From: Perca fluviatilis
Lineage: Eukaryota > Chordata > Actinopteri > Perciformes > Percidae
Assembly: GCF_010015445.1 (NCBI RefSeq)
Contig: NC_053114.1
Coordinates: forward strand, 45,699,519-45,763,518
DNA: 64,000 nucleotides
Direction: 5' to 3'
Position numbers and translations under genes: made by a program. Under the pieces are notes generated by a model. The model saw only the letters and a list, made by a program, of their open reading frames with translations. It was not told where the DNA came from and did not search any database. Positions 33,325 through 43,890 of the stretch are shown piece by piece; position 1 is the first letter of the stretch, and each line of letters starts with the position of its first letter.

Positions 33325-35602
33325 TAACACTACTCCTGACAGCAGGTAACGTTAGCCTATCGTTAGCTAGTTAACACTACACCTGACAGCAGGTAACGTT
33401 AGCCTACCGTTAGCTAGTTAACACTACACCTGACAGCAGGTAATGTTAGCCTACCGTTAGCTAGTTAACACTACACCTGACAGCAGGTAATGTTAGCCTA
33501 CCGTTAGCTAGTTAACACTACACCTGACAGCAGGTAACGTTAGCCTACCGTTAGCTAGTTAACACTACACCTGACAGCAGGTAATGTTAGCCTACCGTTA
33601 GCTAGTTAACACTACACCTGACAGCAGGTAATGTTAGCCTACCGTTAGCTAGTTAACACTACACTTGACAGCAGGTAATGTTAGCCTACCGTTAGCTAGT
33701 TAACACTACACCTGACAGCAGGTAATGTTAGCCTACCGTTAGCTAGTTAACACTACACTTGACAGCAGGTAATGTTAGCCTACCGTTAGTTAACACTACA
33801 CTTGACAGCAGGTAATGTTAGTCTACCGTTAGCTAGTTAACACTACACTTGACAGCAGGTAACGTTAGCCTACCGTTAGCTAGATAACACTAACTTGACA
33901 GCAGGTAACGTTAGCCTACCGTTAGCTAGTTAACACTACACACCGACAGCAGGTAATGTTAGCCTACCGTTAGTTAGTTAATACTACACCTGACAACAGG
34001 TAATGTTAGCCTACCGTTAGCTAGTTAATACTACACCTGACAACAGGTAATGTTAGCCTACCGTTAGCTAGTTAATACTACACCTGACAGCAGGTAATGT
34101 TAGCCTACCGTTAGCTAGTTAACACTACACCTGACAGCAAGTAATGTTAGCCTACCGTTAGCTAGTTAACACTACACTTGACAGCAGGTAATGTTAGCCT
34201 ACCGTTAGCTAGTTAACACTACACCTGACAGCAGGTAATGTTAGCCTACCGTTAGTTAACACTACACTTGACAGCAGGTAATGTTAGCCTACCGTTAGCT
34301 AGTTAACACTACACTTGACAGCAGGTAACGTTAGCCTACCGTTAGCTAGTTAACACTACACTTGACAGCAGGTAACGTTAGCCTACCGTCTAGCGTAGTT
34401 AACACTACACTTGACAGCAGGTAATGTTAGCCTACCGTTAGCTAGTTAACACTACACACGACAGCAGGTAATGTTAGCCTATCGTCAGCTAGTTAACACT
34501 ACACCTGACAGCAGGTAACGTTAGCTAGTTAACACTACACCTGACAGCAGGTAATGTTAGCCTACCGTTAGCTAGTTAACACTACACCTGACAGCAGGTA
34601 ATGTTAGCCTACCGTTAGCTAGTTAACACTACACCTGACAGCAGGTAACGCGTTAGCCTACCGTTAGCTAGTTAACACTACACCGACAGCAGGTAATGTT
34701 AGCCTACCGTTAGCTAGTTAACACTACACCTGACAGCAGGTAATGTTAGCCTACCGTTAGCTAGTTAACACTACACTTGACAGCAGGTAACGTTAGCCTA
34801 CCGTTAGCTAGATAACACTACACTTGACAGCAGGTAACGTTAGCCTACCGTTAGCTAGTTAACACTACACACGACAGCAGGTAATGTTAGCCTACCGTTA
34901 GTTAGTTAATACTACACCTGACAACAGGTAATGTTAGCCTACCGTTAGCTAGTTAATACTACACCTGACAACAGGTAATGTTAGCCTACCGTTAGCTAGT
35001 TAATACTACACCTGACAGCAGGTAATGTTAGCCTACCGTTAGCTAGTTAACACTACACCTGACAGCAAGTAATGTTAGCCTACCGTTAGCTAGTTAACAC
35101 TACACTTGACAGCAGGTAATGTTAGCCTACCGTTAGCTAGTTAACACTACACCTGACAGCAGGTAATGTTAGCCTACCGTTAGTTAACACTACACTTGAC
35201 AGCAGGTAATGTTAGCCTACCGTTAGCTAGTTAACACTACACTTGACAGCAGGTAACGTTAGCCTACCGTTAGCTAGTTAACACTACACTTGACAGCAGG
35301 TAACGTTAGCCTACCGTTAGCTAGCTAGTTAACACTACACTTGACAGCAGGTAATGTTAGCCTACCGTTAGCTAGTTAACACTACACACGACAGCAGGTA
35401 ATGTTAGCCTACCGTTAGTTAGTTAATACTACACCTGACAACAGGTAATGTTAGCCTACCGTTAGCTAGTTAATACTACACCTGACAACAGGTAATGTTA
35501 GCCTACCGTTAGCTAGTTAATACTACACCTGACAACAGGTAATGTTAGCCTACCGTTAGCTAGTTAATACTACACCTGACAACAGGTAATGTTAGCCTAC
35601 CA
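33325..35602 (+). repeat. 47-bp minisatellite, main block (about 48 copies)
   Basis: Unit: TTAACACTACACCTGACAGC then AGGTAATGTTAGCCTACCGT then TAGCTAG. Variants include CACTTGACAGC, TTAATACTACACC and GATAACAC. A higher-order period of about 928 bp is visible: TAGATAACAC variants at 33881 and 34809 are followed by the same order of variants. Confidence 0.95.
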
Positions 35603-36926
35603 CAGTGTTTCTCAACGGGGGCGTTCAGAAGATGATGGGGGGCGTTGGAAGCAATATTTTGGAAAGGGGCTTGAGGTGCCTTTGGGGCGTTTGTTTGTGA
35701 AGCTAGTTCAAACCAAAGATTCACAATAACAATACATGTTTACACTTAAACTACTAAAGAATAAGTAGTCTGCAACATTAAAAGCTGCCAGTTTACAGCA
35801 CTGCGACTGGACCAGACGGGTATCCTAACTTCTACTGTGCTTCTTGTCAGCTTTTGTTTGGCGCAGAGTCTGTTGCCTTTCATGGAAACGGGACGTCAGA
35901 GCATCGTCTTAAATGAGCTTCTGTAGCGTTACGTGAAGCCGCGGCTTCAGATAAAAAAAAGCAATCGCCGCGACGTCCTGTTGTTTTCTGTAACCACCCC
36001 AATGTAGCACAAGTAGACTTTATATTTAACCGTAACAGTTTTTCGTCAGATGTTTTATTAAACACAACGTTTCCTACTGTACCTGAAAGTAGCTTCATTT
36101 CACGGAGAAAGAGAGAAAGAAAAGAGACGTGCGAGAGATATCGACGGTGCTTTGTAGTTTGGCAAACAGTCAGCTGTTCCATAAACTCGCGGGCAGTTCA
36201 GGGCCTTTGTTTGGTGTTTTAAAACTTTCTTATGGAAGCCATAGAGGCAGTGATGTCACCGTTTACTGTACGGGACTCTCACACCTCCTCAAAACACAGC
36301 GCGATGTGGGGGTGCGTTTTCTCCAAACGTTTTTTTTCTGCTATTTACTCGTAAGACAGGCGATAGCAAACCAAGCTAGACTCTTCTAAGCATTAAAAAA
36401 GGGCTTCACTAACATTCAAAGGTTGTTAACTTATTTCCATTCGGCAGTAGGTGTCGTTCTTTAAGTCGTTTGTCATCACCAAAATACTTTTCTGTGTGTG
36501 CGCGCACGCGCGCGCGCGTGTGTGTGTGTGTGTGTGTGTGTGTGATCCTTCTGCTTTTACCCTTTGATAAGTGCCAGCTTGTTTTCCGTTGGAACATTTA
36601 GATTTGAATGAAAAATAGATTTGAATGTTAAATTGCTAGCTGTTTCTGATTGGCTACTGTTAGTGTTTTTAATAATAATAATAATGAGCATAATACATTT
36701 TATTTAAAGCTCATTTCATGACACCCAAGGTCACTTCACAAACAAAAAAGGACATTCAAATTATAGTCATCTTCTAAAGGTGCTGAGGTTCACACCAGGG
36801 ACATGCAGCAGGCCTTTTGATAATACCTATTTATAGTTTGAATGTTACATATCTAGTCGTTCTGATTGGCTGCTGTTATTTAATTTGAATGTCAAATGGT
36901 TGCTTTTTTTTTTGGACAACTAAGCC

Positions 36927-37793
36927 ATGTCTGAGGAAGAAATTCATGCCAGCTCAAGCGGCACTTTTGAATTTAACCAAGAAGATTATGACCGCATTAT
37001 GCTGAAGGAATCTATCTTTGATGAGGATACAACAGATCCTAAGGAGGGTGATGCACTCACTCACAAGATGTTCAATCTACAAGAACGTGAGATCAGACAG
37101 CATTTGCATGCTGTAACATTGAGTGACTATCTGAGAAAAAAGATCATCCCTCGGGGTCTGAGATTACAGAAAGCACCTGCCTTAGGTCAGGACAATCCGA
37201 TATTTTGCACACGCTGGTGCGAAATACTTAACAAATGTTCCTTTGACCTGATGGCCCTCGTTATAAGTGAAATCACTACTCAACAGGAATCGACAAGGGA
37301 AGATTTCAAACAAGCAGAAAATAAATTGAAAGTGCTGTTTGATAAGAAAAAACAGGGGGAAATCAAGAAGGAGTTAGAACGCCATCGTATTGACTGCACT
37401 AGTGAAGTCAGGAGTGTCAAGAAGGCTAAGTTTGCGCGGGATGCTGAGGATTACAAGCAGAACAAAGTCTACTTCTGGAAGGATGGGAAACCAGAATCCC
37501 ATGCTAAATCCCAGCACAATCCGGGACAACGCACACAACGCATACGACCTGGACGCCAACAACAACAAGGTAAAAACAAATCATGGCTGTTTTCCCCATC
37601 ATATGAGTCAGGCTCTGATGTGAGTGGCCAATCAGAGCGCGGAGCGTCTTTTTTAGGACACGCCCAGAGAAGGCTCCAAAATCCACAGCGCTGGTGGAGA
37701 GGAGGCTTGCCTCCAAGCAAAAGCGATGTCGAAGAAGTCAGCGGAAAAGGACGCTGGCAGTCCCGCAACCAGACCAACAGGAGAGTACGGTAA
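36927..37793 (+). CDS. Penelope-like element ORF1 (288 aa)
   Basis: A Lys/Glu-rich protein with no enzymatic motif that I recognise. The central segment (TLSDYLRKKIIPRGLRL...FCTRWCEILNKCSFDLM, residues 65-110) resembles the N-terminal portion found upstream of the reverse transcriptase in fish Penelope-like elements. A likely coiled coil spans 115-160 and a basic, Arg/Gln-rich region 195-230, suggesting nucleic-acid binding. It overlaps the next frame by 100 nt (37694-37793), so the polymerase part may be reached by frameshift or reinitiation. Confidence 0.7.
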   Translation: MSEEEIHASSSGTFEFNQEDYDRIMLKESIFDEDTTDPKEGDALTHKMFNLQEREIRQHLHAVTLSDYLRKKIIPRGLRLQKAPALGQDNPIFCTRWCEILNKCSFDLMALVISEITTQQESTREDFKQAENKLKVLFDKKKQGEIKKELERHRIDCTSEVRSVKKAKFARDAEDYKQNKVYFWKDGKPESHAKSQHNPGQRTQRIRPGRQQQQGKNKSWLFSPSYESGSDVSGQSERGASFLGHAQRRLQNPQRWWRGGLPPSKSDVEEVSGKGRWQSRNQTNRRVR

Positions 37794-40085
37794 TTAATCT
37801 CTCTGAAAAAACTGATGCTTGCACGTCAGCCTTAAGTAAGGGACTGAGTTTTGTTCCAACCACTCACACGAATGACTTTGAGACTATTATTGATTTCCAA
37901 AAGTTTTTCCGAAACCTAAGATTGAGGGAATTTTTCCATTCTGATATGAGAGACAATGTAACTAGGAGTGATCCTCCTTTGGACCAAGATCAACGGCCTG
38001 CCACTTCTGCCCCCAGTGGCTTGGCCTTTATTCGTTTCAAGAAAAGGTCCACATTCATTCCTCCAAAGTACCGCAACGCTTCTCTTGACACGTATTGCCG
38101 TTTAGTTGAGAATGATGTAAAAGGTTTATTAAAAAAGAAGGAATACAAAGTGTATAATAATTTGTCTAAAGAGGAAAGACAAGCTATAATGGATTTGAGT
38201 AAGGATAACAGGATTGTGGTTAGGCCTGCTGATAAGGGGGGTGCTGTTGTCTTGCAAAATGTTTTGGATTATGAAAATGAAATAAAAAGACAATTTAGTG
38301 ATTTAACATTCTATGAGAAATTAGCCTCTGATCCTACCAATAGGTTGAAGATTCAGGTACATTCCCGACTAGAACATCACTTCAATAATGGAGAGTTTGA
38401 CAAAAATGGCTTTGAGTTTCTTAAGGTTGAACATCCAGTGATCCCTGTTATTTACACACTCCCTAAAATACATAAGGGTTTAGATATCCCTCTGAAGGGA
38501 AGACCTATTGTTAGTGGGATTGGAAGCCTAACAGAAAATATATCTGCTTACGTTGACCACTTCATTAAATCAGAAGTGTGGTCACTCTTCCCTCTTATAT
38601 ACGTGACTCTATTGATTTTATCAATTCACTGAAAACCTTTGATGTTACCTCTGAAAACTTGCTGTTAGACACTTTTGATGTTCAGAGTTTGTACACAAAT
38701 ATTCCACATGATGGTGGTCTGGAAGCAGTCCAATATTTTCTTTCTTTAAATCAGGCTGAGCCAAAACCCAGTATTGACTGCATATTAGACTTGGCTAATA
38801 TAGTTCTGACTAATAACTTTTTTCGGTTTCAAGATGACTTCTATATACAAAAAAAGGCACTGCCATGGGTAGTAAGATGGCTCCTAATTATGCCTGCTTA
38901 TATATGGGTTTCTTTGAAAATCAATTTGTGTTGCATCAGAGTAATCCATTTTATTCAAAGATCTTATTCTACAAGCGGTTTATTGATGATATTTTTATGA
39001 TAATTGACAGCACAGTAGATGAATTAATGGGCTTCTATGAGTATCTTAATGCCTGTAATGAACATCTGAAATTTACTTTGGAATATGATAAACATTGCAT
39101 CAGTTTCCTGGATATTCAGGTATACAAAGAGGGTACAACAATAAAAACTGATTTGTTTCGTAAGCCTACTGATCGCAACACCATATTACATGGGGATAGT
39201 TTTCATCCCAGGCCTTTGGTCAAAAGTCTTCCGATCAGTCAGTTTCATCGTGTGCGCAGAATATGCAGCGACAATACATCTTATTCAACACAGGCTGTAG
39301 ACTTGACAACAAGATTCCTCAATAGAGGCTATAAACAAGACTGGGTGGATTCGGCCAAAAAACGATTTGATCAGACAACACAAGAGGAGTGTCTTCGACA
39401 AAAAAAGTACCCTAAAGATTTAAACAAGTCCCCTTTATGCTGTGTTAAATATTCCCCCCTGGTGTTAGAATTTAGAAAATCTGTTTATAAACATTGGCAC
39501 ATCATTGATTCGGACCCTAGATTAATGAAAGTTTTTCCAGAAAAACCTAAGCTTATCTTTAGGCGTGCTCCTAATTTAAGAGATCGCTTAGTTAAAAATG
39601 ACATATGTCCGCAACCCAAAAATTCCTTTCTTAGTATGCCTGATGGTAACTATAAATGTGGTAGTTGCGCCCAGTGTTCATATACACACAAATGTAAAAG
39701 CTTTAATCATCCACACACTGGCAAATTAACATCTATTCGCGGCGCGATTACATGTAGCACCACACATGTTATTTATCTAATTCGCTGTCCATGTGGTTTA
39801 GCTTATGTGGGTAAAACAACGAGAGCGATACGGACCAGAATCAGTGAACACAGAAGCACTATTAGAACAGGGGATGAGCGCAGCCCTGTAGCAGCTCATT
39901 TTAAACAGGCAGGGCATAATGTCAGCGCCCTCAGATATATAGGGGTGGAGCGAGTCAACAAACCTCCTAGAGTGGGAGATCAGGATAAAAGGCTCCTCCA
40001 ACGGGAAACTTTTTGGATTCATTATCTAAACACAATGTCTCCTCATGGCCTTAATGAAGAATTTGATATAAAACCATTCTTATAA
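37694..40085 (+). pseudogene. Penelope-like element RT and GIY-YIG endonuclease (two frameshifts)
   Basis: Three successive frames give one polymerase. Frame 1 (to 38632) has RPADKGGAVVL and KGRPIVSGIGS. Frame 2 (38578-39000) has DTFDVQSLYTNIPH. Frame 3 (38865-40085) has GTAMGSKMAP-type and FIDDIF motifs, a CxxC-CxxC-type zinc segment (KCGSCAQC) and a C-terminal GIY-YIG nuclease (VIYLIRCPCGLAYVGKTTRA...R...EH). Penelope-like elements use this nuclease for target-primed insertion. The second shift lies in a run of seven As near 38850; the first near 38585. Both could be sequence errors, but as read the element is inactive. The zinc segment before the nuclease points to the Neptune-like branch (tentative). 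Confidence 0.88.
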
Positions 40086-40545
40086 TAAATGTTGTAAGAT
40101 ATTGTTTGTTTCTTAATGAAGAATTTGATATTAATTGTTTCTTATATAAAACATTGTAAAATATTGTCTGTTTGTGTAAGTACTAATGCAGCAGATTTTA
40201 TGAATATGTGGGGTAATGTTCATTAATTTCTTAATTGTTTGTAGTAACTTTATATGGAATTGTTTTCCTCTTGAATGTTTATCTCTATGTATTTTTTCTT
40301 TTTCCCTTTTTCTCTAGTTCTGTGCATGGTAATATCATGTGTCTCTTTGGATATATTGTATTTAAAAAGCACACCCCCTCCCTCCCCTTTTGGGGTGTAT
40401 ATGGTGAGGAAGTCTATGAAGATGTCATAGGTGGGGCTTTTTTTTTGGGTAGCTCACACCTAATCAGGCTAATTGAAGCCAGATGGTGTGTCAGCTGAAT
40501 GTGAGCCCTACATATATCCCTTCATCAAATGTGTTCACCATTTGC

Positions 40546-40573
40546 CTGAAGAAGACCCAGCTGGGTCGAAACG
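40546..40573 (+). other. Hammerhead-ribozyme-like hairpin in the Penelope-like element
   Basis: CTGAAGAA, a GACCC/GGGTC stem with AGCT loop (40554-40567), then GAAACG. This is close to the hammerhead core CUGANGA-stem II-GAAAC, with one extra A. Hammerhead motifs are known in Penelope-like elements. Activity is unproven. Confidence 0.45.
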
Positions 40574-40970
40574 TTGCATTTTTATATTAAATATGGGAGT
40601 TAAAAGCAGTGTTGCGGACATTATATTATTTTCGTTTTAAGTATTTTCATTTGTCCTGCACCTGCCAGAAGGTGGGATGTGCACACAGTTACTTTTATAA
40701 ATTCTTTTTTTTTTAAACCTGTAAATATATATAATTTCTATTCACATGGCTTTTTGATACCTGGGAAACTAATACATGTGTTGTTTGTCATTCAATGATT
40801 TGATTTTTTGATTATTTTTGATAACAATAGTAACAACAATAATAGGCCTATATTGGGGCGTAATCATTAATATTCGGGGCATTTAGCCTACATAATATTT
40901 GATGGGGGGGCGTTAGGGACCTGGATAATGGATAGGGGGGCGCTGGCACAAAAAAGGTTGAGAACCACTG

Positions 40971-41310
40971 GCCTACCATTAGCTAGTTAACACTACACCT
41001 GACAGCAGGTAATGTTAGCCTACAGTTAGCTAGTTAACACTACACCTGACAGCAGGTAATGTTAGCCTACAGTTAGCTAGTTAACACTACACCTGACAGC
41101 AGGTAATGTTAGCCTACAGTTAGCTAGTTAACACTACACCTGACAGCAGGTAATGTTAGCCTACAGTTAGCTAGTTAACACTACACCTGACAGCAGGTAA
41201 TGTTAGCCTACAGTTAGCTAGTTAACACTACACCTGACAGCAGGTAATGTTAGCCTACAGTTAGCTAGTTAACACTACACCTGACAGCAGGTAATGTTAG
41301 CCTACCGTTA
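40971..41310 (+). repeat. 47-bp minisatellite, second block (about 7 copies)
   Basis: Continuation of the 33325 array beyond the hAT insertion, with CTACAGTTAGC in place of CTACCGTTAGC in most units, so this block amplified on its own. Confidence 0.93.
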
Positions 41311-41862
41311 GCTAGCAGCTGGAGTAAACACGGTTAAACTGCTGACAGCTAAATAATGTAAAAGTGTGTCTGTATTTTACTGGAGAGGATTCTAATACAG
41401 ACTGTAGCTGCCGTTGTCTGAAAAACACAGACTCATCCTGAAATAAGTTATTATTATAAGTTATTGTTATTACGTTTTTATTAAATCATTTAATTTTGAC
41501 CCTGTGGCCTTAGCAATACACAAGTAGTTTTCAGTTATCAACTTTTTTAACATACAGAACAGACAAATACAATTGAAAAATGTGCTTCCTTATTTGTGGA
41601 GGTGTGGTAGTGCACTATAGGCCCCTGTGGGTGCTGACCTTTTGTCCTTAATTGCACTTCATTCCCCTTACATTACTTTTACTTTTATACTTTAAGTAGT
41701 TTAGAAACCAGTACTTTTACACTTTTACTTGAGTAAAAAGCTTGACTTGATACTTCAACTTCTACAGAAGTCTTTTCAAACCCTAGTATCTGTACTTCTA
41801 CATGAGTAATGAATGGGAATACTTTTGACACCTCTGCAAATGAGATATGTGTAAAAACAGCC

Positions 41863-42380
41863 TAAATGTCTCTCAAAAACAAGACTCACCGAGTTCCTGT
41901 CCCTTCTCTTGACTGCTTCAAATCTTCCCGTCGTGTGTTTTCCAGCAGAGATCTCCCACCCTGTAATGGCGTCTCAGCTCTGTTCAGCAATGTCAAAATC
42001 TACTTTCATTTTCACTCACCTCTCACCAGTTGAGTTATAAACAGCAGGAAATGCTGTGATGTCATTTACTCACCAGCAGATGGAGGCAGTCATTCAAAGT
42101 TGAATGTTTTCCTCTTGATTAAGAACACATTTTCCTTGTGTAAGCACAGCAGTAGATTCATAATAAAAAGCAAAATATGCAGCAACAAATATGTTTTGAT
42201 TCATTAAATAAAGAATATAAATGTTAATTTAAATGCCACAAATAAAGAGAGGACTATAAAGTTATAGTCTACAGAAGAGTGAACATTTCAACAGGCTGAC
42301 TCACACTAAACCTAAATAGTCAAATTTTTGGTTCTATTTTATGTTGTTTGGCTAATAAAAATCTTCCTGTCGTGTTTCCA
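41863..42380 (-). repeat. Duplicate of TRIM 5' flank and wdr88 intron 7 end
   Basis: Matches 12361-12540 and 13340-13708 with small indels; lacks the inserted block that unit 1 has at 12570-13310. Confidence 0.8.
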
Positions 42381-42383
42381 CAG

Positions 42384-42466
42384 CCAGCCTGCTGGTGTCT
42401 GGCTCCTATGACAGGACTGTTGCACTCTGGGATATGTCGTCCCTCTGCCAGACTCTCATCCTGAGG
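42384..42466 (+). pseudogene. wdr88: Duplicate of wdr88 exon 8
   Basis: The 83 nt encode the same peptide as 13709-13791 ([17 protein letters not shown] onward) with intact CAG acceptor and GTGAG donor. Exons 1-7 are not found upstream, and exons 9-10 are missing downstream. It is part of a decayed segmental copy whose other surviving exon is at 52254. Confidence 0.85.
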
Positions 42467-42904
42467 GTGAGACAGACAGATTACATTTTATATAAACTTT
42501 TTATTGATTTTGAATCGGAGGGATTTTAACAGCTATTTGTCTGATTTAAAGGCTGATTCTGTACAGAACACATGTAGTGAGGCTGTGACGTTTAGAAGTC
42601 AGAGAGACTAAATCTGTTCAGATTACAGATCATCTACCGTCTGTTGGTCATTAAAATCAGCAACAGATCACATGTAGAGCATGTTAACAGCTACTGTCAT
42701 AATTAAAACAACTGGAGACTGTGTACAAGCTGATATATGGGTCTGATAACATTTTATTAATTCAGAATCAGACCTAACAGGATGTGAGTGTTTCTGTGAC
42801 TTCCTGTTCAGCCTGAAGGCTACTGGAAACGGCTGGAAACGGCTGATTTGACAGCAGATTTTGTCATCACCGCCCGACTGCTGCCGCCTCGCTCGTTTAC
42901 TTTA

Positions 42905-43098
42905 AGGCGTCTACACACCGGGCCGAAAATCGGCAGTTGTACAGTCTGGCAAGGTCGGTGACTCGAGTGTGTTCGGTGTGTCCCTTGCCGTCGTCCGTTG
43001 GAGGAGCTGTCGGCCTTCATTTTGTCCAACCAGACGTGTTCAGACGGAGACACGGAAGTCGGGACTCACCCGGAAATGGCGTGCGTGATGAGTGTGAC
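42905..43098. repeat. Probable MITE fragment
   Basis: Starts AAGGCGTCTACACACCGGGC, a terminus type I recall from fish MITEs; its right part is cut by the Harbinger-like element at 43102. Low certainty. Confidence 0.35.
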
Positions 43099-43101
43099 TA
43101 A

Positions 43102-43887
43102 GGGCGTTTTCACACATGAAAGTCCGAACCAAGGTCCGGACCAAGGTTCATGTTTTTGTTACATTGTAACATTTGATCCGGTAAGTTTTGGTTTCACACT
43201 GCAGTTTTGTGCCAGCGCACTAAAGATTCATTACGTGACAAAACTACGTCCTGCCGTCATCACATACGTGAGCTGCGTCTCCAGATACTTAGAACTGATT
43301 GGTTTGTTGACGGCTTCCCCGTCCTCTCGTATCCTCTCTCTGGGTCAGAGTTTAGGCTATTCAACTGACCGCTGCTCTCCCCTACTGCCGCGGCTCTTTT
43401 TCTTTTGTTGTGATGTAGAGAAGCAAGACACGGGACTTTCTTTCTGGAGCATTTATTCAGAGACAAATGGAAACATACACTGTAGCCTACATTTACTACC
43501 ACTTAACAAATAAACCGCTGATGTATTCTCTGCTCTGATAGCTGACAGCTGTCTGCTCGGAGCGCATTTACAGTCTCTCTCTCTCACTAAGCACCGAAGC
43601 GGTTCCTTGAAGAAGCTTCTTTCCGGTCTTGTAACACGAGGAGAGCCTGCCAGAGATTCCTGTATTTGGTCCAAAAGTTCGAATCCATTCCAAAAAGATT
43701 CACACTATAAACGAACCGGATCATGGTTCAGTTTGGTCCGGAACCGACCACCTCTTTTTGTCGGACCAAAATTTGGTCTTTTGATCCGGACCATGGTCCG
43801 GGGGAGGTTTCACACCTGTAATTTTGGTTCGGATCAAACTAAAAAGTCCGAAAGTCCGGACCAAACGAGGTATGTGTGAAAACGCCC
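43102..43887. mobile_element. Harbinger-like MITE (786 bp)
   Basis: Ends GGGCGTTTTCACACAT and ATGTGTGAAAACGCCC are perfect inverted repeats, flanked by TAA (43099-43101 and 43888-43890). Internal subterminal repeats of GGTCCGGACCA type are present. It is the unexpanded relative of 31656-41862. Confidence 0.88.
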
Positions 43888-43890
43888 TAA

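Larger units (their letters stand above)
35603..40970. mobile_element. Second hAT element, inserted in the minisatellite
   Basis: Terminal inverted repeats CAGTGTTTCTCAAC and GTTGAGAACCACTG differ at one position. A perfect 8-bp duplication GCCTACCA flanks it (35595-35602, 40971-40978). It has no visible hAT transposase and carries the Penelope-like element. Confidence 0.9.
32852..41836. mobile_element. hAT-type element containing a minisatellite and further insertions
   Basis: Left end CAGAGGTGTCAAGTAG; right end TTTTGACACCTCTG; flanks CACATGAG (32844-32851) and CAAATGAG (41837-41844) match at 7 of 8. The segment just inside both ends has the AAGTAGAAA/ACTTTTACTTGAG motifs of a common fish hAT family. 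Its own sequence is about 1 kb; the rest is minisatellite and nested elements. Confidence 0.8.
31656..41862. mobile_element. Harbinger-like element, expanded by nested insertions
   Basis: Left end GGGCATTTTCACAC; right end TGTGTAAAAACAGCC; TAA duplicated at 31653-31655 and 41863-41865. The empty site TATCTAAATGTC is intact at the other TRIM copies. Its internal sequence matches the complete 786-bp element at 43102-43887. It is interrupted at 32852 by a hAT element. Confidence 0.8.

Noticed and set aside
33325..35602. Possible CRISPR-like array (regular 47-bp period)
   Set aside because: Units are contiguous tandem copies without unique spacers, in a eukaryotic genome.
35880..36182. Minus-strand 100-aa frame as a hAT transposase remnant
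   Set aside because: No recognisable hAT dimerisation or catalytic motif; could be chance.
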